Positions 1 to 6,485 are shown, numbered from the stretch's first letter. The stretch: DNA of 6,867 nucleotides from JBLHGN01 sp047616325 (GCA_047616325.1 JBLHGN010000199.1:1-6867), one strand, 5' to 3'. Numbers and translations are program-made. Notes: generated from the letters alone by a model not told the origin.

Positions 1-730
1 TATACTCCATGGGAACACCAAACGGCGTGAAAGTGACGGTGTTGTTGGAGGAGCTGCTAGCCTTGGGAACTAATGAGGCGGAATACGATGCGCACCTTAT
101 TTCTATTGGCGATGGCGATCAATTTGGCAGTGGTTTTGTGGACATTAATCCAAATTCAGAAATTCCCGCATTAGTAGATTACAGTGGCGATGAACCTATC
201 AGCATTTTTGAATCGGGCGCAATACTGCTGTATCTCGCCAAAAATATGACGCTTTTATCCCGAAAACCGCAAGGGAAAGAGCGCAGTGTCTTTCTTGGCT
301 GTTCTGGCAAATAGGAAGTGCGCCGTATTTAGGCGGCGGCTTTGGTCACTTCTATTCGTACGCCCCAACACTCATGGAGTACGGTATTGATCGCTTTGCC
401 ATGGAAGTGAAGCACCAATTGGATGTATTGGACCAGCACTTAGCAAACAGCGCATTCTTGGCAGGCGATGAATATACCGTTGCCGACACTGCCGTGTGGT
501 CTTGGTATGGCTAACTAGTGCTGGATAACTTATACGACGCGGCAGAGTTTTTAAGCGTTGCGTCCTACAATCACGTAGTTGGTTGGGCGCAGACAATAGC
601 AGAGCGTCCGGCTGTTCAGCGCGGAAGAATCGCAAATAAAACCTGGGGTGAGCCAGGAGAACAACTTCGTGAACGTCATGATGCAAGTGATTTTACTATG
701 ATCACACCCACGCGATCGGAGTTGGCATAA
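1..730 (+). pseudogene. yghU: YghU-like glutathione S-transferase, 5' truncated by window edge, frameshifted and with internal stop
   Basis: The reading frame is already open at the left edge (codons from base 3). It aligns from memory with E. coli YghU, a glutathione-dependent disulfide-bond oxidoreductase with a thioredoxin-like N-terminal and an all-helical C-terminal domain. Visible landmarks are TPNGVKVT, GDGDQFGSGF, the cis-proline NPNSEIPAL loop, and FESGAILLYLA of the glutathione site. After the frameshift come SWLFWQIGSAPYLGGGFGHF, the region LYDAAEF, ERPAVQRGRI and ERHDASDF. About 45 N-terminal residues lie outside the window, so the ATG at 9 is internal. One A appears missing from the A-run at 240-244: adding it restores AKKYDAFIPK and joins the two frames. 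A TAA at 512-514 then interrupts WSWYG-LVL, where a sense codon such as CAA is expected. The natural stop is 728-730. Family identity is strong. Whether the lesions are real or partly sequencing error is open. Confidence 0.9.
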
Positions 731-772
731 GCGCTTGAGGTTTAACTTAAAAGATTGTTTATATCGGTAGAA

Positions 773-800
773 GGGGTAATAAATGCGAGTTTATTGCCCC
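773..800. terminator. Stem-loop between convergent genes, candidate bidirectional terminator
   Basis: GGGGTAATAAA (773-783) pairs with TTTATTGCCCC (790-800) across a six-base loop. This gives 11 continuous pairs, one of them a G-U wobble. It sits between the stop of the yghU-like pseudogene (730) and the stop of the minus-strand small gene (811), where a shared terminator is expected. No clear T-tract follows on either strand, so intrinsic termination is not assured. The right arm runs directly into an eight-C run (797-804), a slippage-prone tract. Confidence 0.4.
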
Positions 801-810
801 CCCCGGGCGG

Positions 811-1077
811 TTATGACTCACTGCTGCCCACGGTAATTTCACCTTTTGCCCCGTGCACGGCAAAGCCACTTTCTTCAATTTGTCGCGCAATGTCGGCAGC
901 GTCCAGAGCGCTGTGCTCTCTTCTTGGGTCTAGTTCCATGCGTGTGCGAAAAGGCGATAGTGTTTTCAATTGTGGATCAAAATCTTCCGGCAGTACCAAA
1001 GCTTCTAATTTTGTGCCCTTTGGTACAGACAGGTATTTTCTGCCGTTGTCACAGCTAGTAAAGACATCAATTTTCAT
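811..1077 (-). CDS. Small uncharacterised protein (88 aa)
   Basis: An acidic, soluble-looking 88-residue protein beginning MKIDVFTSCDNGRKYLSVPKG and containing DIARQIEESGFAVHG near the C-terminus (roughly residues 61-75). It has no signal peptide, membrane segment or cysteine cluster. The opening M-K-I-D-V, the K-Y-L-S-V-P-x-G strand and the late RQIEESGFAVH stretch weakly recall a family of about 80-residue proteins of unknown function (DUF6139-type); that link is from memory and tentative. It lies 59 bp downstream of the helicase on the same strand with no terminator-like hairpin between, so co-transcription is plausible. No strong Shine-Dalgarno is seen before the ATG. The minus frame is preferred over the overlapping plus-strand frames because it fits the operon-like context and has ordinary protein composition. 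No function can be assigned. Confidence 0.72.
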   Translation of the reverse strand: MKIDVFTSCDNGRKYLSVPKGTKLEALVLPEDFDPQLKTLSPFRTRMELDPRREHSALDAADIARQIEESGFAVHGAKGEITVGSSES

Positions 1078-1136
1078 GGGAATAATTCTTTTAAGTGAGG
1101 GTTGATTGTTGTGTGAAACGGCCTGTTAAGTGCAGC

Positions 1137-2414
1137 TTATTTTTTCGGTTTCTTGGCTTTTAATGCGCCACTATTATTTGTTTTTTTGTCGAGATCTATT
1201 TTGGTTTGCGTTACCTTATTGCTGCGCCCCGGGCGTTTGTATTGTTTTACTTTCTCGATAAGCACATCGCGACTGGTAACGTCGAAACCTTTGTGGCGAA
1301 TGCGTTTTAGGCTTTTGCCAATAAAGCGTTCAATGGTGTCTAGCGTCCGCTCCTCTTCTCTACTAACGAAAGAAATCGCATGACCCTTTTGGCCGGCGCG
1401 GCCCGTGCGACCGATGCGATGCACATAGTCTTCCGCCAGGTAGGGCAAATTTAGGTTCACGACATATTCTAAGCCCTGAATATCTAGCCCGCGTGCAGCC
1501 ACTTCGGTGGCGATAAGTACTTGTATTTTGCCAGATTTAAAATCGTTCAATGCGCGCCTGCGCGTTCCCTGGCTTTTGTCGCCGTGACATATAGCCGCGT
1601 CCACTTTATTTTGCCGCAGGCCAATCATTAGTTCATCGGCCTGTTCTTTGGTGCTGGTAAACACTAATACTTGAAACCAGTTTTGCTCGGTAAGCAGCGT
1701 TAAAAACAATTCATGTTTGCGCCGCTCTTCCACCGCATAGACTGTTTGCTCAATGGTATGGGCCGTGGTATTTTCTTTGGAGACGCGAATCGCCAGGTGA
1801 TTTTTCAGGAGTTTGTGCGCCAATTCACTTACTGCGGGCGAAAGCGTCGCCGAAAAAAACAGGGTTTGCTTTTTACTGGGAGTGAGTTTTAACAGCGACT
1901 GCACATCGGCGATAAAGCCCATATCGAGCATGCGATCCACCTCGTCGAGCACCACATGTTTGATATCGGCGAGATCAACGGAGCAGTTGGTGATATGTTC
2001 CAGCAGGCGACCAGGTGTGGCAATCAATATATCCACTCCGGCCTTCAATTTGGCTTCCTGGCCACTGGTTTTGGTGCCGCCGTATACAGCGAGCACTTCT
2101 ATAGGCAAAAACTGAGCGTAGCCGCCAATGGTGTTAGCTAGCTGTTCGGCCAGTTCGCGTGCTGGGGTAAGTATTAAAGCTTTGGGTTTTCCTGGCTGTC
2201 GCGTTGCTGTGCCGTTGCCGTCGATTAACTGTTGCAGGATCGGTATCGCAAAAGCGGCAGTTTTTCCCGTGCCTGTTTGCGCATTGGCGAGAAGATCTTT
2301 GCCCCGGCGAGCCGGGATAATCGCTTGCTCTTGTATGGGCGTCATTTGACTGTAGCCGCAGGCATCTAGGGCCTTTTGCAAGTCGGGAGCTAAGTCTAAA
2401 GACGAAAATATCAT
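1137..2414 (-). CDS. rhlE: DEAD-box ATP-dependent RNA helicase, RhlE family
   Basis: An ATP-dependent RNA duplex-unwinding enzyme of the cytoplasm; RhlE proteins are linked to ribosome assembly and RNA decay. All core motifs are visible in the 425 residues: Q motif GYSQMTPIQEQ (20-30), Walker A AQTGTGKT (45-52), Ia TPARELAEQ (83-91), Ib TPGR (133-136), motif II DEVD (157-160), III SAT (188-190), IV VLVFTST (249-255), V ATEVAARGLDI (302-312) and VI HRIGRTGRAG (332-341). The overall match to RhlE is good, including LDxxDRMLDMGF and KSQGTRRRAL. The C-terminal tail is basic and lysine-rich (about 385-425), a probable RNA-binding extension, and shorter than the Gly/Arg-rich tail of E. coli RhlE (total about 450). 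Motif II is DEVD, not DEAD; the catalytic acidic residues D157, E158 and D160 are kept, so activity is expected. The start is supported by an AAGGA Shine-Dalgarno. It could be a paralogue rather than the RhlE orthologue. Confidence 0.95.
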   Translation of the reverse strand: MIFSSLDLAPDLQKALDACGYSQMTPIQEQAIIPARRGKDLLANAQTGTGKTAAFAIPILQQLIDGNGTATRQPGKPKALILTPARELAEQLANTIGGYAQFLPIEVLAVYGGTKTSGQEAKLKAGVDILIATPGRLLEHITNCSVDLADIKHVVLDEVDRMLDMGFIADVQSLLKLTPSKKQTLFFSATLSPAVSELAHKLLKNHLAIRVSKENTTAHTIEQTVYAVEERRKHELFLTLLTEQNWFQVLVFTSTKEQADELMIGLRQNKVDAAICHGDKSQGTRRRALNDFKSGKIQVLIATEVAARGLDIQGLEYVVNLNLPYLAEDYVHRIGRTGRAGQKGHAISFVSREEERTLDTIERFIGKSLKRIRHKGFDVTSRDVLIEKVKQYKRPGRSNKVTQTKIDLDKKTNNSGALKAKKPKK

Positions 2415-2420
2415 GAAAAT

Positions 2421-2425
2421 TCCTT
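2421..2425 (-). promoter_or_regulatory. Shine-Dalgarno for the helicase
   Basis: On the minus strand the sequence reads AAGGA followed by ATTTTC and then the ATG at 2414. The core is six bases from the start codon, good spacing that supports this start. Confidence 0.7.
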
Positions 2426-2458
2426 GGGAATGCGGGCAAAGCGCTATGCTGGGGGCGG

Positions 2459-2464
2459 ATTATA
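2459..2464 (-). promoter_or_regulatory. Possible sigma-70 -10 box (TATAAT) for the helicase
   Basis: A perfect TATAAT lies on the minus strand about 45 bases before the helicase ATG, in the 164-bp divergent intergenic region. No convincing -35 hexamer is seen 16-18 bases upstream and there is no extended TGn, so the promoter call rests on the -10 match and position alone. Confidence 0.35.
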
Positions 2465-2578
2465 TAGGATTTCTTGCCTGGGAGCGGTGTCGACGAGAGT
2501 CGGAAGATAAAAGACTCGCATGTTATTGGAATTCTAGACTGTTAAACTGCCATCCACAGCCACCAAGCAGTTGAATCG

Positions 2579-3211
2579 ATGAGCAAAGAAAAAAGTATGT
2601 CAAGGGCCGACACGGTAATAGTGCTCGATTTTGAAACCACCGGATTATCACCAGACATGGGTGATCGCGCCATTGAAATAGGTGCGGTGCGCTTAGTGAA
2701 CGGCGAGCTCGTCGACCACTTCCAGGCGTTAATGAACCCCGGTAAATCCATAAGTGGTTTTATCGAAAATCACACAGGCATCACCAACACTATGCTGCGT
2801 GGCGCGGCCCCCTGTGCCGAAGTGATGGCTCGCTTCGCGGACTACGTGGGGGATTTCAATATGGTTGCCCACAATGCTTCCTTTGATAAGGGTTTTCTCG
2901 ATGCAGAGCTGCAGCGTATTTCTCGAGTGTATTCTGGAGATGTTAGCTGTTCTCTGCTAGCCACGCGGCGTATCTACCAGCAAGCCCCCAACCATCAACT
3001 GGCCACCCTGGTGAGCTATACCAATATCCCTTCAGATGGTGCCTTTCACCGGGCTCTATACGATGCGCAAATGACGGCCAAATTGTGGATGGCGATGCTG
3101 GAAAATATCACCCAAAACTACCGGCTCAATGACATTCCCTTTTCGCTTATGCAAAAGCTAAATAAAACCGCCAAGAAGTCTGTCCCTGCGCTGCTCGCGC
3201 GTGCAAGTTAA
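2579..3211 (+). CDS. DEDDh-family 3'-5' exonuclease (DnaQ/PolC exonuclease-like)
   Basis: A 210-residue single-domain nuclease of the DnaQ superfamily, which removes nucleotides from 3' ends of DNA or RNA with two metal ions. The four acidic ligands and the general base are visible: D17 and E19 in VLDFETTGLSP (ExoI), D103 in VAHNASFDKGFL (ExoII), and H157 with D162 in FHRALYDAQMT (ExoIII-epsilon). HTGIT (65-69) is also typical of the family. It is shorter than E. coli DNA polymerase III epsilon (about 243 residues) and lacks an evident clamp-binding tail, so it is more likely a stand-alone exonuclease than the replicative proofreading subunit. The substrate is unknown. A second ATG at 2597 (residue 7) is an equally plausible start, since neither has a strong Shine-Dalgarno and family members usually begin close to the ExoI strand. 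It is divergent from the helicase and convergent with the MFS gene. Confidence 0.92.
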   Translation: MSKEKSMSRADTVIVLDFETTGLSPDMGDRAIEIGAVRLVNGELVDHFQALMNPGKSISGFIENHTGITNTMLRGAAPCAEVMARFADYVGDFNMVAHNASFDKGFLDAELQRISRVYSGDVSCSLLATRRIYQQAPNHQLATLVSYTNIPSDGAFHRALYDAQMTAKLWMAMLENITQNYRLNDIPFSLMQKLNKTAKKSVPALLARAS

Positions 3212-3301
3212 TACTGCATTTATTTTGCTTTACGGAAGACAGAAAGACCGGGGTTATCTGAGGCGTAAGTGTTTTTAGTTTTCAGGTGAAGTTGCAGGCA
3301 A

Positions 3302-4435
3302 TCACCGACGAGAGGAAGCTATGATACAGAAAATAAGTGGCAAGGAAGCCAATATGGCCAGCCATTGAATAGCCGCCCAGCCCAGTGAAAAAAGTGCTGC
3401 ACCAGCGCCAAGGCTTGCCAGCGCTTGAATACCAAAAACCCAGGCGTCGTGTTTGCCGCGAAACTTAATATTGTGGTGCTGGGCGGCTAATGTGCTGCCC
3501 GTGGTAAATAATATGTTCCAGCCGAGCCCAATCAAAATGAGACCACCAGCAAAATTGATAAACTCCAAGCCTTGAAGCGTTAAAATAAAAGCGCAAGCAA
3601 AGCAGCCAAGGCCAAGCACGATGGATTTATGGGTGCCGATACTTTGAATAAGTTTACCGCTAAAAAATGAGGGCAGAAACATCGCCAATATGTGCCATTG
3701 AATTACTGATTTGGTGGCCAGCAAGGAGTGTCCATGATGAGAGTGCATGCTGATGGGCGTGGCCGTCATTACAAAGGCCATAATGCCGTAAGCCGTAACG
3801 GATGCGAGAATTGCTAATACACCGCTGCTGCGCAGTGTGTGAACTGTTGCCGCCGCATCCGTTGCGTGTGGTGCCGGTGGCGACAGGCTAAACAAAAATC
3901 CCAGAGTAAATAATTGCAATACAGACAAAACGATATAGGCGTCGGAGAACTCGGGCCATTCAGAAAAGTGCGAGCGTGCAGCAATTTCAGGCCCTACTAC
4001 TGCCGCGACAACGCCCGACAGCATAAATACGGAGAGCGCTACCGAGATATTCTGCTGGCCAACGAATTTGCTCACACAAAATCGCATCTGCTGAATACCC
4101 GCTGCGCTCGCGCCCGTCAGCACCATGCACAGCAGCCACAAGCTAAACGATTCGAACTGTAGTGCGAAAAACGCGGCGGCATTGGCGCACAGAGAAAGCG
4201 CCGTAGCCACCGAAAACAAAATTTTATATCCATAAGTGTTAAGAATACGTGCAGCGGGTATAGCGCTAAATGCGACACTGCACACCATAATTGCCAGGGG
4301 GAGGGTGGCAAGATTTGGGTTGCCGCTGAGTGATTCACCGACAATTCCGCCGATTAACACCGCAACGGGGGTGCCCGCCATTAATAAAGCGGAGGCAAAG
4401 GCGAGAGCATAAATAAAACGTGGCAATGAAAGCAT
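3302..4435 (-). CDS. MFS transporter, substrate unknown
   Basis: A 377-residue, strongly hydrophobic protein with about 12 predicted membrane segments and no cleavable signal peptide, expected in the inner membrane as a proton- or solute-coupled transporter. The N-terminal half holds helices at roughly 8-32, 43-63, 70-92, 97-117, 130-152 and 166-186. A polar central loop (about 186-203) is followed by the C-terminal half starting near 204. The segment TATPISMHSHHGHS (224-237) followed by VIQWHILAMFLPSFFSGKLI (244-263) resembles a conserved stretch in a bacterial MFS subgroup annotated only as permeases; substrates cannot be read from it. The cluster H231, H233, H234, H236 may be a periplasmic or pore-facing polar patch. 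The MFS motif A loop between helices 2 and 3 is degenerate (AARILNTYGYK). No strong Shine-Dalgarno precedes the ATG. It is isolated from same-strand neighbours by 369 bp. Confidence 0.9.
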   Translation of the reverse strand: MLSLPRFIYALAFASALLMAGTPVAVLIGGIVGESLSGNPNLATLPLAIMVCSVAFSAIPAARILNTYGYKILFSVATALSLCANAAAFFALQFESFSLWLLCMVLTGASAAGIQQMRFCVSKFVGQQNISVALSVFMLSGVVAAVVGPEIAARSHFSEWPEFSDAYIVLSVLQLFTLGFLFSLSPPAPHATDAAATVHTLRSSGVLAILASVTAYGIMAFVMTATPISMHSHHGHSLLATKSVIQWHILAMFLPSFFSGKLIQSIGTHKSIVLGLGCFACAFILTLQGLEFINFAGGLILIGLGWNILFTTGSTLAAQHHNIKFRGKHDAWVFGIQALASLGAGAALFSLGWAAIQWLAILASLPLIFCIIASSRR

Positions 4436-4804
4436 AAAACGTATGGAGCTCGTCGGAAAGTGAACGGTTATATGAGTGTTTTAATGGGTGCTGCTATTTA
4501 TGCTCTGTTATATAGGCCCTATTCTATAAGCGCGGGGATATTCCGCCTACAGTCGACTCAGATGTAGCAATTTTTTAACTATTTATGAAAGGGCGCTAAT
4601 TAGCACCGCCCCAAAGATATTAAAACGAAGGCATCCTACCAGGTTTGCCTGCGGGGCTGCATTCTGCATGGATGCTGTTGCAGAGCCCCAGGGATGGGTT
4701 TACCGCGTGTATTGCAATGCAGCCCCGCAGGCGAACCGAGCAGCATTGCACAATTCTCTATGCTGGCGAACTAATTAGCTCCCAACTCCAAGCTTAAGCT
4801 TAGC
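4436..4804. other. Gene-free interval carrying a palindromic element
   Basis: No credible coding frame on either strand. The left part (4436-4560) should contain the promoter of the MFS gene; A/T-rich hexamers occur on the minus strand near 4500-4525 but no clear -35/-10 pair stands out. The centre is dominated by the palindromic element at 4642-4737. Around it lie the 10-bp palindrome GCTAATTAGC (4595-4604), another CTAATTAG at 4771-4778, and the 12-bp palindrome AAGCTTAAGCTT (4790-4801) next to the stop of the downstream minus-strand gene. Confidence 0.7.
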
Positions 4805-4819
4805 CTAAGCACTAATTAG
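4595..4819. repeat. Three copies of the 8-bp palindrome CTAATTAG
   Basis: CTAATTAG occurs at 4596-4603, 4771-4778 and 4812-4819. The first two flank the 96-bp palindromic element, at 38 and 33 bases from its ends. The third lies inside the last codons of the spermidine-synthase-like gene. The first copy is extended to GCTAATTAGC. They may be protein-binding palindromes or chance; the motif is short and A/T-rich. Confidence 0.35.
4642..4737. repeat. 96-bp intergenic palindromic element with 22-nt arms
   Basis: The left arm (4642-4663) and the reverse complement of the right arm (4716-4737) are identical at 21 of 22 positions; the exception can form a G-U pair in plus-strand RNA. The arms are G/C-rich (core GCCTGCGGGGCTGCATT). 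The 52-base centre holds a small hairpin, CTGCA (4664-4668) with TGCAG (4679-4683). GGGGCT in the left arm could alternatively pair with AGCCCC at 4684-4689 instead of its copy at 4721-4726. The centre also has two related words, CATGGATG (4667-4674) and AGGGATGG (4690-4697), then GGGTTTACCGCGTGT. From memory this resembles dispersed intergenic palindromes of marine Gammaproteobacteria that contain ATGGGTTTACAGCGTGT-like words; this is recollection, not a search. It encodes no protein and is most likely a REP/MITE-like non-autonomous repeat, or a transcript-end hairpin. Confidence 0.8.
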
Positions 4820-5551
4820 ATTTTTATGCGCAAGATATACCGTGTTTGATGACTCGCCACCCTTATAGGGGTTAGGAAAAAACACCCGCTGAGCTTCAGA
4901 GGATTCAAACACACTGTCGAGCAAAGCCATAAAATTATCGTCGGGAGGGTCGTTGGACCATAGGCCAAAAATACCGCCGGGGTGCAGTTTGTCAGACAAA
5001 CTTTGTAGCGCCGCCGCAGTGTAAAACCGTTTGTTTTGTGGGTTTAGCCATTCGCTCGGGGAGTGGTCTATGTCTAATAATACGGCGTGAGCCAGCTGCT
5101 CGGGCTGGGCCATGTTAAAGCCGCATTGATCTGCTGTAGCTATGGCAAAAAAATCACCGTGAAACAAGGTGCAGCGCGGGTCCGATGTAAGTGTGTTGCC
5201 TAAGGGCACAAGGCCGCATTGATGCCAGCTGATCACAGCCTCCATCACATCGATAACAATTAGCGAACGCACCGAGCTGTATTCCAGTGCCGCCGCAGCG
5301 GTATAGCCCAGCCCCAAACCACCGACAATTATGTCGAGCTGATCTTCGAAACCAGCGGCGGCTAAGGCCGCAATACCCAACTTAGAGAGCTGAATTTCGG
5401 CCTCCGTAAATAGGCTGGACATTAGAAACTCTTCACCGAGCTTTACCTCGAATAAAATTTTGCCGCCAAGCCGCGGGTCCGATCGGCGTCGCAAACTAAT
5501 GTTGCCAATGGGAGATTCCTGATTGTCGAGTTCTTCAAACACAAAAGCCAT
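4805..5551 (-). CDS. Spermidine synthase-like SAM-dependent protein (class I methyltransferase fold)
   Basis: A 248-residue cytoplasmic protein of the polyamine aminopropyltransferase-like superfamily. The nucleotide-binding loop is IIVGGLGLGYTAAAAL (74-89), followed by the second-strand acidic residue in VIDVMEAV (99-106). HGDFFAIA (131-138) is the adenine-side motif and LLDIDHSP (158-165) the strand-4 acidic motif; LHPGGIFGLWSNDPPD (189-204) closes the fold. The N-terminal FEELDNQESPIGNISLRRR and EVKLGEEFLMSSLFTEAE (35-52) are characteristic of a bacterial branch usually annotated as spermidine synthase. It lacks the classical SpeE GGGDGG loop, so aminopropyl transfer from decarboxylated SAM to putrescine is not established and it may act on another substrate. 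The start has only a weak ribosome site. It lies 59 bp downstream of the methyltransferase pseudogene on the same strand, so the two were probably one transcription unit. The gene is intact. Confidence 0.85.
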   Translation of the reverse strand: MAFVFEELDNQESPIGNISLRRRSDPRLGGKILFEVKLGEEFLMSSLFTEAEIQLSKLGIAALAAAGFEDQLDIIVGGLGLGYTAAAALEYSSVRSLIVIDVMEAVISWHQCGLVPLGNTLTSDPRCTLFHGDFFAIATADQCGFNMAQPEQLAHAVLLDIDHSPSEWLNPQNKRFYTAAALQSLSDKLHPGGIFGLWSNDPPDDNFMALLDSVFESSEAQRVFFPNPYKGGESSNTVYLAHKNLISA

Positions 5552-5610
5552 GATGCGGTTCCGTAAAGGGGGTTGTCTTACAATGGGCGCGTGAGGATAC
5601 CACCTTTAGC

Positions 5611-6346
5611 TTAAACCTCGGGTTTAAAGCACACAAACAGCACATTACAGCTTTTGCCCTGCCAGGGCAGCAGTTTTGAGAAGTTGTGTTCTAGCAAGGT
5701 AAGCTCAAAGCCAATAGTTTCTATAAGGCCCTTTAGTTCCAATGTGTTAATTGCAAGCATGCCGTGGCGGTCTTGCCAGTGTAGCTGCGTTCAGCCTATG
5801 TTTTTACTGATATCCAGTTGCAGGTCCAGCTTATCCCCGCACCGGCATACAGCCAGCGAGATTGAAAATTAAACAGTGCGCCATCGTGGAGTGCACTGTA
5901 GGTCGAACAGCGTTTATTGTCGACGCTGTCAAAACAAAAAAACCGCCAGGGTTTAGCGCGGCAAAGGTGTGACTGAGTCCGTTTTCGAATTTTTCATACG
6001 GGTAGCAATAGTGAAGCGAATATAAGAAGCAGGTAATCAAGTCGAAGTGTGAATCAAGCCGAAACTTACTCATGTCTTGCAGAGAAAACTCGCCTTGAGG
6101 ACAGCGCAGAGCAGCCTGATCGAGAATCGCCTGGTTTAAGTCCAAGCCAGTTACGCGATAGCCTTTTTGAACAAAATGATCGATATGCGGGCCAGTACCA
6201 CAGCCCAAGTCTAAGCAGGCTAGCCCGCCGTTCCCAAATAGGTGATGAATGCGACAAGCCGACTTACTCTGATCTTGGTAATTGATCTCGCTGCACACCA
6301 GGTCGTAGGAGTGTGCCAGCTCTGTGCATAAGACCGTGGAAGACAT
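5611..6346 (-). pseudogene. Class I SAM-dependent methyltransferase, two frameshifts and an internal stop
   Basis: Reconstructed length is about 245 residues. The intact N-terminal part has the SAM-binding motif I LDLGCGTGPHIDHF (45-58), motif II acidic residue D69 in VTGLDLNQ, the motif III region SLQDMSKF (88-95) and the motif IV strand FDLITCFLYS (101-110), then LNPGGFF (131-137). The frame is lost near residue 138, where one T seems missing on the coding strand (A-run 5931-5934). Restoring it gives FDSVDNKRC and LHDGALFNFQSRWLYAGAG. A second single-base loss in the C-run 5835-5838 (near residue 170) hides DKLDLQLDIS. A TGA at 5791-5793 (codon 186) interrupts NIG-TQL, after which the frame continues through HWQDRHGMLAINTLELKGL and FELTLLEHNFSKLLPWQ to LFVCFKPEV and TAA (5611-5613). 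As it stands, only 171 residues (stop at 5831) would be made, keeping the SAM-binding half but losing the C-terminal portion. The substrate is unknown. It lies directly upstream of the spermidine-synthase-like gene. Confidence 0.88.
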
Positions 6347-6454
6347 GCTAATAGGGCTCGTTCTTGTAGGGCTATTGCAATTAACCCAGCTTCAGTGGCG
6401 CAAGACTTTTTAGGCGCCAAAACCAACTATTTTTCCTGAGATTAAAAACAAAAC

Positions 6455-6484
6455 CCTTTAAAATTAATGGCTTAACTTTAAAGG
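6455..6484. repeat. AT-rich near-perfect palindrome upstream of the transposase gene
   Basis: CCTTTAAAATTAA (6455-6467) pairs with TTAACTTTAAAGG (6472-6484) with one A/C mismatch, across a TGGC loop: 12 of 13 possible pairs. It lies in the 208-bp interval between the methyltransferase start (6346) and the transposase start (6555). It could be an operator, a structure near the insertion sequence end that blocks read-through, or a remnant. There is nothing else recognisable in that interval apart from a small GCACT/AGTGC hairpin at 6526-6541. Confidence 0.55.
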
Positions 6485-6485
6485 C

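Noticed and set aside
240..244. Programmed -1 frameshifting in the yghU-like gene
   Set aside because: The A-run does not form a good slippery heptamer with these codons, this family is not known to use frameshifting, and an in-frame TAA follows anyway.
755..1105. 116-codon plus-strand frame opposite the 88-residue gene
   Set aside because: It crosses the stem-loop and C-run and its translation is Ser/Leu-rich shadow sequence; the minus frame is more protein-like and fits the helicase context.
4642..4737. Integron attC site
   Set aside because: The arms are long and nearly perfect, without the R''/L'' and L'/R' box pattern or unpaired extrahelical bases, and no gene cassette or integrase is present.
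5610..5628. TTTAAACC-CGA-GGTTTAAG hairpin over the methyltransferase stop
   Set aside because: Eight A/T-rich pairs with a three-base loop and no T-tract; it could be incidental to the codons and too weak to call a terminator.
5656..5668. GCCCTGCCAGGGC palindrome as a terminator
   Set aside because: It falls within coding sequence of the methyltransferase pseudogene (around LPWQGKS), lacks a T-tract and lies before the natural stop.
512..5793. Stop codon reassignment or readthrough to explain the internal TAA and TGA codons
   Set aside because: Intact genes in the same window end naturally at TAA, TGA and TAG, and the affected genes also carry frameshifts, so decay is simpler.
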